Numbered from the stretch's first letter, positions 41,609 to 51,303 are shown. The stretch is 64,000 bases of DNA from Carnobacterium_B sp040274945 (GCF_040274945.1 NZ_JBEMAR010000007.1:1-64000); one strand, 5' to 3'. The notes: generated from the sequence alone by a model not told the origin. A program made the numbers and translations.

Positions 41609-43311
41609 TTAATTTCCTCCAATAACGGAATCTTGCGTTGACTTCGCACATCAAATAGTCCCTTATCCGTAATTTTTATAGCTGGAGAAACAGGTAAAGA
41701 CAATGTTGAAAAAGACATGATTTCATTAGCATTGCGGTAGCCCAAATCAATCATTCCTTGTCGTACCTCACTTAATTGTTGTCCAATAACTTGAATCGGC
41801 GCATCACTGATGATTCCACCGATCAAAAGCGGGCAGCAACTTACAACTGTTTCATTTTCAACTGTTAAGTAACCGCCTTGTATCTCAACCAGTTTATTTT
41901 GGGCTACTACTAAATCTTCAACCGTTGTTCCCATCACCATCAAATTATGGTGATCATGTGCCCAAGTTGTTCCTATTGCTCCTTTTTCTGTCAGTGCATT
42001 TTCGACAAGACCATATGCTGTATTCCCAGATTTCCCATACCGTTCCATTACTACAATTAACGCTAGGCCACTTGATTCCCAATCCAAATAACCGTTTTTT
42101 ATTGAGATTTCTCTTTGAACACATTCAGTAAAAGTCCCTATTTCAGCTATACGAATCACATTACAAACGGCAGTCTGTCCTTCAACTCGAATTTGAAAGT
42201 CATCTAATTCAACTTTTTCACAGTGAACGGAAGAATAAAAGGAAGCAGGAAAAACTGGTTTAGTTTTGGGGTACTCTATTTCATTCCCATTTTTATGCAT
42301 CAAATTCCCCTCTTTGTAAACGGCTGAAGCTTCCATTTTTGCAGGATCCTCTAAAAAAATAAAGTCAGCTTTAAAACCGGAAGCAATCGCACCTCGATCT
42401 TGAAATCCCATCCTTCTTGCTGGAGTATATGTGCTCATATATATCGCTTGTTCAACTGGAATACCTGCTTGAATCGCTAGTTGAACATTCTTATTTAGAT
42501 GCCCTTCCAGCAATTCGTCTGCCATAATATCATCTGTCACAATGGCACAGTATTCATAAAATTGATTGTTCACTACTACTTCCATATTTTCTTTCGTCAA
42601 CGATTTGCGTTGCAATTCAATAAACATTCCACTGCTGATTTTCTCGTAAATAGACTCTGGACTTTGCTGGGTGTGATCTGCCGTTATACCTTGGAACATA
42701 AATTTAGCCAAATCCAATCCTGAGACGAGCGGTACATGTCCTTCAATAGGCATAAAAGGTTTCTTTTCCTGCACGGTATGCAAAATTTGACGAATCAAAG
42801 AATCTGAATCATTCACAATACCGTCAAAGTTCATGGCTTCCCCAAGAGCGATTACTTTAGGATGGTTTAATAATTGCTGAACTTCTTCTACTCCTATGAA
42901 TCCGCCTGTCGTTTCTAATGCTGGAATCGTTGAAGGGACAGAAGATGGAATCGCATAAAAAATATCCATTTCCGTTTCTTCATTCATAAAGGCCTCCATT
43001 CCTTCTACGCCAAATACATTAACAATTTCATGAGCATCAGCAACAATCGTTGTTACTCCATGGGTCAAACCGGCTTTCGAAAAAATTGAAGGAGGAACCA
43101 TTGAACTTTCAATGTGCATATGGATATCGATCAATCCAGGAATCATGTAGTTTCCATTCGCATCAATAGTAGCATCTGATTTCAAATCTGCCGGTGCCTC
43201 TATTCCTATCGAAAAGAATTTTCCATTAAGAATGGCCACATCTTTCCATTCAAATTTCTTTAAAAAGCTATTAAACACTTGTACATTCGTAATAATCTTA
43301 TCTACTTTCAT
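41605..43311 (-). CDS. ade: Adenine deaminase
   Basis: A 568-residue enzyme of the AdeC family. Metal-binding HMHIESSM (about 64-71) and the catalytic region DDI-MADELLEGHLNKN (about 265-279), plus THDHHNLMVMG in the C-terminal part (about 449), are characteristic. It converts adenine to hypoxanthine and ammonia for purine salvage. It follows a transporter operon, with a hairpin between, and is coupled to the second deaminase. The length is normal for the family. Confidence 0.9.
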   Translation of the reverse strand: MKVDKIITNVQVFNSFLKKFEWKDVAILNGKFFSIGIEAPADLKSDATIDANGNYMIPGLIDIHMHIESSMVPPSIFSKAGLTHGVTTIVADAHEIVNVFGVEGMEAFMNEETEMDIFYAIPSSVPSTIPALETTGGFIGVEEVQQLLNHPKVIALGEAMNFDGIVNDSDSLIRQILHTVQEKKPFMPIEGHVPLVSGLDLAKFMFQGITADHTQQSPESIYEKISSGMFIELQRKSLTKENMEVVVNNQFYEYCAIVTDDIMADELLEGHLNKNVQLAIQAGIPVEQAIYMSTYTPARRMGFQDRGAIASGFKADFIFLEDPAKMEASAVYKEGNLMHKNGNEIEYPKTKPVFPASFYSSVHCEKVELDDFQIRVEGQTAVCNVIRIAEIGTFTECVQREISIKNGYLDWESSGLALIVVMERYGKSGNTAYGLVENALTEKGAIGTTWAHDHHNLMVMGTTVEDLVVAQNKLVEIQGGYLTVENETVVSCCPLLIGGIISDAPIQVIGQQLSEVRQGMIDLGYRNANEIMSFSTLSLPVSPAIKITDKGLFDVRSQRKIPLLEEIK

Positions 43312-43332
43312 CTGTCATTCACCTTTCTACTA

Positions 43333-43370
43333 TAAAAATAACCTCTTATATAGAGAAGAGGTTATTTTTT
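43333..43370 (-). terminator. Attenuating terminator between the ABC operon and ade
   Basis: AAAAATAACCTCTT and AAGAGGTTATTTTT form a 14-bp stem ending in T6 on the minus strand. It should lower expression of the deaminases relative to the transporter. Confidence 0.82.
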
Positions 43371-43391
43371 CCATCTATTTTATTGGTTTCT

Positions 43392-44438
43392 TTATTGGTT
43401 CAGCGTTCTATTCCATGTTTTGATCCAATCGTCCATTTGAGTATTCACAAATTCAAAATCTACTGGTTTAGTTAACTCAGCAATGTCGCCATATGTTTTA
43501 TTTTCAGCAACTTCTCCAGTTAATTCAACTTTTTTATTTGTTGGAGCTTCGTTTAATGAAGCAGCTGTGATGGTTTGTAATTCTTCACTGAGTCTCCAAT
43601 TTACAAAATTATAGGCCATTTCTTTGTTTTTGGAATTCGCATTAATGTTTACAGTATTAAAATTGGCATACGTTCCAGAAGCTGGTACAACATATTGAAC
43701 AGCTGGACGAGCTTCTGAAATCATTGGAATTGCAAAATCGCCTACAACTGCTGCAACAATTTCACCCGATTGAAACATATTAGCTAAATCAGAAGACTTA
43801 GCATACGTTTTTACGATATTAGGAGAAAGTTCTTCTAGTGCTTCAAAAGCTGCTTCTCCATTATCAGTTGTAATATCTACCCCTTTATAGTCACTAGCTA
43901 CATACATCATCGATGGTCCAAAAGTGGTAGCAATATCTGGAATAGAGATTTTTCCTTGAAGTGAAGGATCCCATAAATCAGAAAATTCATCGATCTTCAT
44001 TCCAGCAGCTTCTTCATCATAAATGATTCCAATGCTATTTACTGTATATGCTGCTCCAGATCCGTTATCACTCAACTCTTTTGCACTATCAATCAATTCA
44101 GCTAAATTCGGAATTTTTTCTGTATCGATTTCTTCAAATAGCCCTTCTGTCGCTCCTTGAGAGGAATTTGATTGCGGCAAATCAATAATATCAACAGTCG
44201 AGTTAGGATTATTTTCAAATTTAGTGTAACGTTCAGAACTTGTACCTGTCTCTACTACAATGTCTACCCCATACTCTTCTTCAAATGGTGCAAATATATC
44301 TTCTTGCATAACATCTTCACTTAATCCAAAAGTAGAAATCACTAATTCTTTGTTCTCTCCACTCGCTTCTTGTCCACACGCCATTAAAACGGCTGCACTC
44401 ATCACTGTCAAACTTGCCAAAATTACTTTCTTTTTCAT
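43392..44438 (-). CDS. ABC transporter substrate-binding lipoprotein, PotD-like
   Basis: A 348-residue lipoprotein. I start it at ATG 44438, since the preceding GTG at 44441 shares the GGGGGATTTTTAAG site. Lipobox AVLMAC gives Cys22. The mature part has the two-lobed fold of the polyamine/iron family, with ELVISTFGLSEDV near the N-terminus and IDLPQSNSSQ near 86. The usual polyamine-binding acidic and Trp positions cannot be confirmed by eye. It is the last gene of the ABC set, 26 bp after the ATPase. Given PurR-like boxes and adenine deaminase, a purine or purine conjugate is possible rather than spermidine. Confidence 0.82.
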   Translation of the reverse strand: MKKKVILASLTVMSAAVLMACGQEASGENKELVISTFGLSEDVMQEDIFAPFEEEYGVDIVVETGTSSERYTKFENNPNSTVDIIDLPQSNSSQGATEGLFEEIDTEKIPNLAELIDSAKELSDNGSGAAYTVNSIGIIYDEEAAGMKIDEFSDLWDPSLQGKISIPDIATTFGPSMMYVASDYKGVDITTDNGEAAFEALEELSPNIVKTYAKSSDLANMFQSGEIVAAVVGDFAIPMISEARPAVQYVVPASGTYANFNTVNINANSKNKEMAYNFVNWRLSEELQTITAASLNEAPTNKKVELTGEVAENKTYGDIAELTKPVDFEFVNTQMDDWIKTWNRTLNQ

Positions 44439-44467
44439 CACTTAAAAATCCCCCTTTTTATAATTGG

Positions 44468-45508
44468 TTAGACTAAAATCAATTTTTCTTTTGGAATAAC
44501 TACAAAAATATTATCTCCTACTTGATAACCAGGTACTCGCACATCATTGACTAACAGCTTTCCAATAGCTGTTTCTACTTCATATTGATAACTCTTACCT
44601 AAAAACGTACGAACTCTTATAGTGCCAGCTAGACTATTAGATGGCACCTCTTGACCATCCGCAGAAAGTAAAATATCATCCGGTCGAATCGTTCCGGTTG
44701 CTTGTTGTCTATCTGCTGGACGCAGTGTTTCAATTAACGTTCCATCCGAAGTTGTGTAAAAATGTGTATCTTGTTTGGTTAAAGCAAAGAAATTTTCAAA
44801 GCCAATAAAGCGTGCCACAAATTCCGTTTTAGGATTTTTATAAATTTCTTCCGGAGAATCATACTGTTCAATTACTCCGTTGTTCATAACGGCTACTTTA
44901 TCTGAAATCGAAAAACATTCTTCTTGATCATGTGTTACAAAGACCGTCGTTATACCTAATCTGCGTTGAATGCGTTTGATCTCAATACGCATACTGATAC
45001 GCAATTTAGCATCCAAATTACTCAAAGGTTCGTCCAGTAACAATAATTGAGGTTCAATTACCAGAGCTCGAGCAAGAGCTACACGTTGACGCTGCCCTCC
45101 AGAAAGTTGCTTAGGATAACGTTCAGCATAATCTGATAAGTCAGTAGATTCTAAAATAGCCTGCACTTTAGTTTCGATGACCTCTTTTTTTTCTTTCCTC
45201 AACTTCAATCCAAAACCAATATTTTCTTTAACGGTTAAGTGTGGAAATAACGCATAACTTTGAAAAACCATTCCAAAATTACGTTTGTGGACAGGAACTT
45301 TTGTCAAATTGGTATCTCCTACAGTAAAGGTTCCATCATTAGGCTCAATCAGTCCTGCAATGACCCGTAAAGTCGTTGTTTTCCCACAACCTGATGGTCC
45401 TAGTAATGAAATCAGTTCCCCTTTTTCCATAGATAAATTGAGCTCTTTTAATATATTATTTTTTCCATCATAACTAACACGAATATTTTCTAAGTCAACA
45501 AATGACAT
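44468..45508 (-). CDS. ABC transporter ATPase, PotA-like
   Basis: A 346-residue importer ATPase. Walker A is GPSGCGKTT (about 37), the signature LSGGQRQR (about 134), Walker B LLLLDEPLSNLD (about 153), and a C-terminal TOBE domain runs from about 260 to 340 (FLGKSYQYEVET). This matches spermidine/putrescine or iron importer ATPases. It drives the two permeases upstream. Start is ATG with AAGGAGGACATG just upstream. Confidence 0.88.
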   Translation of the reverse strand: MSFVDLENIRVSYDGKNNILKELNLSMEKGELISLLGPSGCGKTTTLRVIAGLIEPNDGTFTVGDTNLTKVPVHKRNFGMVFQSYALFPHLTVKENIGFGLKLRKEKKEVIETKVQAILESTDLSDYAERYPKQLSGGQRQRVALARALVIEPQLLLLDEPLSNLDAKLRISMRIEIKRIQRRLGITTVFVTHDQEECFSISDKVAVMNNGVIEQYDSPEEIYKNPKTEFVARFIGFENFFALTKQDTHFYTTSDGTLIETLRPADRQQATGTIRPDDILLSADGQEVPSNSLAGTIRVRTFLGKSYQYEVETAIGKLLVNDVRVPGYQVGDNIFVVIPKEKLILV

Positions 45509-45619
45509 AACAGTACATGTCCTCCTTATTGGTATTTAACAAAACGACTCATAGAGTGAGCAGTTAAATTCGAATCTAGTTTTTTCCTTAACTCATTTAT
45601 CTTTTGTACCAGTAACTTA

Positions 45620-46399
45620 CTAGACTACTTTTGCTAGTCCAAGGGTTTTTTCAATTAAAAACATCAAGATGATCGTTCCAAGCATTAAAAGTACAGACAA
45701 AGCAGAAACGACTGGATCATAATTGTATTCAATATAATTCATTAAAGTGGTAGGTAAAGTCGAAATACCAGGACCAGATAAAAATTGTGAAACAGGTATA
45801 TTGTTAAATGAGTTAATAAATGCCAACATAAAAGAAGCAAATATACTGGAAGAGATATTTGGCAATACAACACTCGTAAAAGCTTTGAATTTAGTGCTGC
45901 CTAAAGTCCATGCCACCTCTTCTATTGAAAAGTCTAATTGTTCTAAACTAGAGCCCACTACACGAATAATATAAGGCAAACTAATTAAAAAATGCCCTAA
46001 TAACAACCCATGGAATAGTGGTACTTGGAGGCGGATAACGATAAATTGAAATAGAGAATACCCTACTACAACACCAGGTATGATAGTTGGTGATAAAAAG
46101 AAACTTTTTATCCAATCTTTCCCTTTCATACCGTGCCTAGTTAAGGCATACGCAGCAGGAATTCCAACAACCAAGGCCAATAAAGTTGCAAGTAAGGAAA
46201 TTTCTAAACTCAACAAAAAGCTGTCTATAAAAGATTGATTTTCAAAAACAGCTGTAAACCACTTAAATGTAAATCCAGTAATTGGAAATTGAATGGTCGA
46301 ATTTTCTCCAAAAGCGGTTATCGTTATAATGACTAAGGGAATAAATAAAAACGCAAATACAGCTCCAACGAATAATGACAACCCTCTTTGTTTACGCAT
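45620..46399 (-). CDS. ABC transporter permease, PotC-like
   Basis: A permease of about 259 residues. I start it at ATG 46399, with GAGGTGAAAAAG just upstream; it overlaps the end of the previous permease by 8 bp (GATGCGTAA). Six membrane helices and the EAA loop EEVAWTLGSTKFKAFTSVVLP near residue 170 are visible. It pairs with the PotB-like subunit. Confidence 0.85.
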   Translation of the reverse strand: MRKQRGLSLFVGAVFAFLFIPLVIITITAFGENSTIQFPITGFTFKWFTAVFENQSFIDSFLLSLEISLLATLLALVVGIPAAYALTRHGMKGKDWIKSFFLSPTIIPGVVVGYSLFQFIVIRLQVPLFHGLLLGHFLISLPYIIRVVGSSLEQLDFSIEEVAWTLGSTKFKAFTSVVLPNISSSIFASFMLAFINSFNNIPVSQFLSGPGISTLPTTLMNYIEYNYDPVVSALSVLLMLGTIILMFLIEKTLGLAKVV

Positions 46400-47225
46400 C
46401 TTTTTCACCTCGCTTGTCGATTCTATTGGCAATTAAGTTAAAACCTTTCATAACCAGTAAAGTGGTAATGATCATGATTAATGCAATAACACTTGCATCT
46501 TCCCAATTTCCCAAAGTCATAGCGTTTTGGTAAAGAAACGTTGACAACATCATATTACGATTGCCTCCAAGTAATTGAGGAGTTGTATAAGCAGTCAGCG
46601 TGCCTGTAAACACTAGAATACTCCCTACGATAATCCCAGGAATACTCAAAGGTAAAACGACTTTAATGAATGCTTTAATGCGACTTGCACCAAGCGTTTC
46701 TGCCGCTTCCATGATTTCTGAATTGATATTTTCCATTACACCTACTAATGTAATGATCAAAATGGGTAAAAATAAGTAAATTGACCCAATAATAATTGAA
46801 AACTCAGTATATAGTAAGGCCAATGGCTCAGAAATAATCCCTATACTGGTCAATAAATTATTGATTACACCGTTTTGTCCTAGTAAATTGATCCATGCAA
46901 AACTTCGAATAACAGAATTGGTCAGCATCGGGAATAAGGTAAATGCCATTAATAACCCCCGCCATTTTGGAGATGTTCCAGCTATAAAGTAAGCAGTAGG
47001 AACCCCGAGGATGATGCAAATTAACGTTACAATAAGTGAAACACGAATTGTTCGGACAAAAATACCGACATTATATGAGTCCTGAAAAAAAGAAGTATAA
47101 GACTCAATTGAGAATGATCCATTATAAAATGTTGGCCAAATGACTGACACTAATGGAATCAATAAAAAGAAAATAAGTAAGATGAATCCCGGTGCTAGTA
47201 TTAGATACGGGATTTTTTTCGACAT
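46392..47225 (-). CDS. ABC transporter permease, PotB-like
   Basis: A permease of about 277 residues with ATG at 47225 behind GGGAGGATT. Six membrane helices; the EAA loop MEAAETLGASRIKAFIKVVLP lies near residue 170. It is the first gene of the operon and lies about 100 bp after the promoter with PurR-like boxes. It forms the channel with the PotC-like subunit. Confidence 0.86.
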   Translation of the reverse strand: MSKKIPYLILAPGFILLIFFLLIPLVSVIWPTFYNGSFSIESYTSFFQDSYNVGIFVRTIRVSLIVTLICIILGVPTAYFIAGTSPKWRGLLMAFTLFPMLTNSVIRSFAWINLLGQNGVINNLLTSIGIISEPLALLYTEFSIIIGSIYLFLPILIITLVGVMENINSEIMEAAETLGASRIKAFIKVVLPLSIPGIIVGSILVFTGTLTAYTTPQLLGGNRNMMLSTFLYQNAMTLGNWEDASVIALIMIITTLLVMKGFNLIANRIDKRGEKDA

Positions 47226-47325
47226 AAGATAAATCCTCCCTAACAAACGAAAAGATCAAGAGTCAATAAAAAGCACTCTTCTATCATTTCTGTTATTTCT
47301 TAACATTCATGTTTCTACACAAATC

Positions 47326-47354
47326 AGTATAACGGTTAAAAAGAGATCGAACAA
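47326..47354 (-). promoter_or_regulatory. Promoter of the ABC/deaminase operon
   Basis: TATACT (47331-47326) with a 17-bp spacer and a weak -35 TTGTTC (47354-47349). The -35 lies inside the proximal PurR-like box. Confidence 0.65.
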
Positions 47355-47397
47355 TATAATTAGCGAATTAATTAAAACATTTTATATTTATTGTTCG
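47348..47397. promoter_or_regulatory. Pair of inverted PurR-like boxes
   Basis: CGAACAAT (47348-47355) and ATTGTTCG (47390-47397) are perfect inverted copies, 34 bp apart, and match the Bacillus PurBox core CGAACAWT. Normal PurBox spacing is about 16-17 bp, so this pair is wider. Confidence 0.55.
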
Positions 47398-47487
47398 TGT
47401 TTAAACGTATTTCATTTATCTAATTAGGATTTCGAGCATGATTATCCCTTAGTTAAAATTAAAATTAAATGAGAAAAACGCAAAAAA

Positions 47488-47513
47488 AATAAGCAACTCT
47501 ACGCTGCTTATGG
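47488..47513 (-). terminator. Terminator of the VIT-family gene
   Basis: ATAAGCA and TGCTTAT with eight T after the stem on the minus strand. Confidence 0.82.
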
Positions 47514-47550
47514 AAATTTCTAGTTTCTTAAAAATGGATGTTCTTCTACA

Positions 47551-48258
47551 TCAAATATTTCCTAAAACGAAACCTACAATATAGGCAACTACAGCAGCCA
47601 AGCCTCCAACAACTAACATTTCAATACCAGACTTCAACCAGTTTGATTGATTAATTTTGGACTTTACTGCTCCTAGAATAAATAACGTTATTCCGGTAAG
47701 CATAGAAGCAATTAAAAAGGAATTCTGAACTAAAATTGGTAGACCTAGTGAAAATACGTACGTCAGAAGTGGAACGACACCAAAGAGACTAAAAGACAAA
47801 AAAGTGGCTATAGCATTTTTAAGAGGCAATTGTTCGGTTGAGTCAGAACCATACTTTTCTTTCCATACTTGGTTTATAAAAGGTTTCTCATATTTTGCAA
47901 GTGTTTTTACGATTACGTTCGCATCCTCTTTATCCACTCCTTGGTCTACAAATGAATCCATCATTCGCTTCATTTCTTTTTCATGATGGTTTACAATCTC
48001 TAATTGCTCTTTTTGCCATGTCATTTTTTCATACTCGTTTTGAGATTTTGTTGAAAGATAATCTCCCACTGCCATTGAAAATCCGTCAGCCAATAAATTG
48101 GAAAACCCTAGAATCAAGATAACTTTAAGTGATAATTCTCCACCTACGCTTCCTGCTACCACAGCAAAAGTTGTAACGATGCCATCCAATCCTCCGTAAA
48201 CAATACTTTTAATGTATTTACCGTTGCTAGTTTTCATTTTTTTGCGTGGATTAGTCAT
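47551..48258 (-). CDS. VIT1/CCC1-family iron/manganese transporter
   Basis: A 235-residue protein, starting at ATG 48258 (GGGGTGATTAAA upstream) rather than the GTG 9 bp earlier. The N-terminal YGGLDGIVTTFAVVAGS (about 21-37) and LLADGFSMAVGDYLSTKS (about 57-74) are the conserved VIT blocks. A cytosolic Glu/Lys-rich helix with metal-binding acids spans about 75-140, followed by three membrane helices. It probably moves Fe2+ or Mn2+ out of the cytosol. It is monocistronic. Confidence 0.85.
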   Translation of the reverse strand: MTNPRKKMKTSNGKYIKSIVYGGLDGIVTTFAVVAGSVGGELSLKVILILGFSNLLADGFSMAVGDYLSTKSQNEYEKMTWQKEQLEIVNHHEKEMKRMMDSFVDQGVDKEDANVIVKTLAKYEKPFINQVWKEKYGSDSTEQLPLKNAIATFLSFSLFGVVPLLTYVFSLGLPILVQNSFLIASMLTGITLFILGAVKSKINQSNWLKSGIEMLVVGGLAAVVAYIVGFVLGNI

Positions 48259-48350
48259 TTTAATCACCCCTTATAAGTAGACTGATAAAAAATTTTTCAT
48301 ACAGCTTTTTTGACGAAAATCGGCTGATCATTACCTTTGATGCTATTTTT

Positions 48351-48647
48351 TTAATTTCCCATGTTCAATGTTAGCGTGGCAATTATCCATAAACCCATAA
48401 TCAAAACTAATGAACTGATAGAGCACAAAAAAATACCCAATAGAATATAATTCGTTTTCTGCTTAACTAAATGATCTTTAATAGAAAAAGCCACTATAAA
48501 TAGACCTATACAACTAACTACGATCCAACCGGCCAACTCCATATTTGTATAGTTAGCTGAGAAAAATAAAAAGTATAGTATCAAGAATAATTGGATATAA
48601 AAAAAGTATTCGCGATAACTTTCTAACCATTTCCCTATATCATTCAC
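48351..48647 (-). CDS. Small three-helix membrane protein
   Basis: About 98 residues if started at the GTG at 48647; the reading frame is open to a TTG at 48704, but the sequence before the GTG reads like an untranslated leader and ribosome site. Hydrophobic segments lie at about 18-34, 39-57 and 72-96. No family is recognised and no partner is obvious. It is in the same direction as its neighbours, but the gaps suggest a separate unit. Confidence 0.5.
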   Translation of the reverse strand: MNDIGKWLESYREYFFYIQLFLILYFLFFSANYTNMELAGWIVVSCIGLFIVAFSIKDHLVKQKTNYILLGIFLCSISSLVLIMGLWIIATLTLNMGN

Positions 48648-48807
48648 CTTCTCTTTTCCAAGTATTCCAACTCTCCATGTGAACATTTTAACAACGAATC
48701 TCAATTAATGCAATTGTTATTTAAAGGTATATAACCTATTATCTAGTTAAAGAAATTGTTCTTTGTTCAATAAGTTCAGACAAATAATAGAGTGATTTTT
48801 ATATCCT

Positions 48808-49473
48808 CTAATTTTCGCTCGGTTTCACTAGTTTAGTTAAAAGATTTTTTTCTATCCATACTTTTTCATTTGAATTTTTTATAATAATGTCAAAGTTCTG
48901 ACTGAATGGATGCATAAACAATTCGTACTGAATTCGTCGTTGTTTGTGAGACTGACGTAAAGCAGTTATATCCCTGCCTCTTTCCAATATGTCTCTTCCC
49001 ACTCTTCTTACTAACTCTGTTTCATCATCTGTGTAAAAGTAAATTTTCAGATCCATTAACGTAGGATCAATAAATGCGACACTCATTCCTTCTATGATCG
49101 TGACTTTTTTAGAAGATATCAACTCGCTTTTTTTGTAATCAGTATCTATAGTATAAAAATCTAATCCAGATTTGATCATTCGAATATCTCTTTCTAGAGA
49201 CGATGTATGATGAGCATCTAGATGGCAAGCAGTCATTTTTGAACGATAGCGTTCATGTTGGTAATGATAGGAAATCATGGCGTATTTTCGTAATTGTGAC
49301 GGAACAATATATGGATCTGTATTGATATACGATACTTCATTTATCCCTATCAATTGTGTCAGTTTAGTAGAAAAAGTTGTTTTACCTTCAGCACCATGAC
49401 CTGATATACCAATAATCACCGGCTTGTCTGACTTATTTATCCAATCTATGACTTCATCAAGTAAGTCATTCAC
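48808..49473 (-). CDS. P-loop kinase, uridine kinase-like
   Basis: A 221-residue protein with Walker A GISGHGAEGKTT (about 22-33), a metal/Walker B-like segment VTIIEGMSVAF (about 125-135) and a lid region RRVGRDILERGRD (about 157-169). This is the uridine kinase/phosphoribulokinase superfamily. The start is GTG at 49473, behind GGGTGGAACA. The substrate may be a nucleoside or pantothenate; the sequence does not decide. Confidence 0.75.
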   Translation of the reverse strand: MNDLLDEVIDWINKSDKPVIIGISGHGAEGKTTFSTKLTQLIGINEVSYINTDPYIVPSQLRKYAMISYHYQHERYRSKMTACHLDAHHTSSLERDIRMIKSGLDFYTIDTDYKKSELISSKKVTIIEGMSVAFIDPTLMDLKIYFYTDDETELVRRVGRDILERGRDITALRQSHKQRRIQYELFMHPFSQNFDIIIKNSNEKVWIEKNLLTKLVKPSEN

Positions 49474-49611
49474 TGTTCCACCCTTTTCTATCCCATTTTT
49501 TGATTTTACTATTTGCTTGCTTAATAAATCCCCACTTTATTTTATCATTATTGAAAACGATTTTCTTTAAAATTATTAGTTTGTTATCAAAAAAAACTGA
49601 ATGTATTTAGG

Positions 49612-49658
49612 CAAAAATAAAAAGCAGTATGGTCATTTAAATGAACTCATACTGCTTT
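49612..49658 (-). terminator. Terminator of the SDR gene
   Basis: AAAGCAGTATG and CATACTGCTTT, with an inner GTTCATTTAAATGAC-like stem, precede a T-rich run on the minus strand. Confidence 0.82.
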
Positions 49659-49676
49659 ACAGTTAATTGAATATAG

Positions 49677-50567
49677 TTAAGCTAATTCAGTACCACCAGT
49701 TACACCATAAATTTGTGCAGTCACGTAGCTTGATTTTGTAGAAGCTAAGAAAACATAGATATCAGAAAGTTCTACCGGTTGACCTGCTCGTTGTAACGGA
49801 GTATCTTGCCCAAAGGTTGGAATAGCTTCACTCGGCTGACCTCCAGAAATTTGTAACGGTGTCCAGATAGGTCCTGGAGCTACCACATTAACACGAATTC
49901 CTTTTGGCGCTAGTTGTTTTGCTAGACCTCGGCTAAATCCATTAATTGCAAACTTAGTTGATGCATAATCTAATAAATTTGCACTTGGATTGTATCCTTG
50001 CACAGAAGATGTTGTGATAATAGAAGATCCTTCTGGTAGATAAGGCAATGCAGCTTTTATTACCCAAAATAGAGAGAAAACATTAATTTCAAAGGTTTGT
50101 CTTAGCTGTTCTGTCGTAAGTTCTAAGATGTCTTCAACAGCCTGTTGTTTACCAGCAACTAAAGCTAGTATATCTAATCCACCAAGTTCTCTATGTGCTT
50201 GATCAACAAGTTGTTTACAAAAGGTCTCATCACTTAAATCACCTGGGATAAGAATAGCTTTTCGTCCAGTTTGTTCAATTAATTGTTTTACTTCTTGCGC
50301 ATCTGTTTCTTCTTCTGGAAGGTAGTTCAATACAATATCGGCTCCTTCACGTGCGTAAGCAATAGCAGTAGCACGACCTATACCAGAGTCTCCTCCTGTT
50401 ACAAGAGCTTTTCGTCCAACTAGTTGTTCATTTCCTTGATAAGATTCTTCACCGCAATCTGGACGTGGGTCCATTTTACTTTGTAATGCAGGAGGTTCTT
50501 GATATTGCTTTGGAAAGTCTTCAGTAAAAAATTGATTTAATGGATTTTCTAACTTTTTGTTTTGCAT
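49677..50567 (-). CDS. Short-chain dehydrogenase with N-terminal extension (YhdF-type)
   Basis: A 296-residue SDR with a Pro-rich 48-residue extension (MQNKKLENPLNQFF... to GNEQLVG). TGGDSGIG (about 57-64), the NAG-equivalent VAGKQQ (about 137) and YASTK (about 202) are present. This extended group includes Bacillus YhdF/YtkK-like and general stress dehydrogenases. AGAGAGATAAATG precedes the start. A stress-linked role is the family tendency, not shown here. Confidence 0.83.
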   Translation of the reverse strand: MQNKKLENPLNQFFTEDFPKQYQEPPALQSKMDPRPDCGEESYQGNEQLVGRKALVTGGDSGIGRATAIAYAREGADIVLNYLPEEETDAQEVKQLIEQTGRKAILIPGDLSDETFCKQLVDQAHRELGGLDILALVAGKQQAVEDILELTTEQLRQTFEINVFSLFWVIKAALPYLPEGSSIITTSSVQGYNPSANLLDYASTKFAINGFSRGLAKQLAPKGIRVNVVAPGPIWTPLQISGGQPSEAIPTFGQDTPLQRAGQPVELSDIYVFLASTKSSYVTAQIYGVTGGTELA

Positions 50568-50671
50568 TTATCTCTCTCCTCTTAAATTAATAATGAATAA
50601 ACCCATCTTAAAATCTTTATCTTATAATTTCAAATCATATGTCTTCATTTGGCCTCAACTAGCTGAAAAAA

Positions 50672-50707
50672 AGAAAAAGCACACCTATACATTTCTACAG
50701 GGTGCTT
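50672..50707 (-). terminator. Terminator of the gene at 50726-51148
   Basis: AAGCAC and GGGTGCTT pair imperfectly, with an A/T-rich run on the minus strand. Confidence 0.6.
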
Positions 50708-50725
50708 GCTCTATTAGTTATTTTT

Positions 50726-51148
50726 TTATTCTGGCTTGCTATTGTACCAGTCAGTTGAATCAAGAAAAGCTAAGTTGTTTTTTTGCCATTTTATACCTGC
50801 TATCATTTTATTTGACTTGAACGTCAATTTCTTTTCACCCTTAACTTTCACGACTATTTTATATTGTATCAGTCCTTTTTTCACTTTAAGGTATTCTATA
50901 TCTTCATAAGGAATCTGAATATGATTGCCTGAAAACTGACCCATCATTGTCAGCCCAACTAAACTAATTTCTTCTGAAGAAAAAAATAGCAAGTAGTATT
51001 GCATATCTACAAAAGATGCTAACGCTCCATAAGAAAAACTAGACATGATTCCTGGTTCTGTATACCCATAGACAAAATTTTGAGACACTGGAATATCTAG
51101 TGGTTCCATATACGTTTCGATATTCTCTATTTTCATTGCTTCATTCAC
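50726..51148 (-). CDS. PH-like domain protein, unknown
   Basis: A protein of about 140 residues; GTG at 51148 is 9 nt after GGAG, while ATG at 51154 is too close. No signal peptide or membrane helix is clear, apart from a weakly hydrophobic patch (YYLLFF near 53). The strand-rich pattern (YKIVVKVKGEKKLTFKSNK and the Trp in KWQ) resembles a PH-like beta fold. I do not recognise a family, and no neighbour suggests a role. Confidence 0.5.
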   Translation of the reverse strand: MNEAMKIENIETYMEPLDIPVSQNFVYGYTEPGIMSSFSYGALASFVDMQYYLLFFSSEEISLVGLTMMGQFSGNHIQIPYEDIEYLKVKKGLIQYKIVVKVKGEKKLTFKSNKMIAGIKWQKNNLAFLDSTDWYNSKPE

Positions 51149-51303
51149 TATCATCAACTCCTTTTTATCATTTTATCTAAATCAGCCAGAAAAGGAAAAG
51201 GATATCCTATTTCCTGTCAAATATTACTAAATTACAAGAAACCATGTTTTAGTTGCTATGTAACTAGATCAGTATAAGCATCTTATTCATTGGAACTAAA
51301 AAT

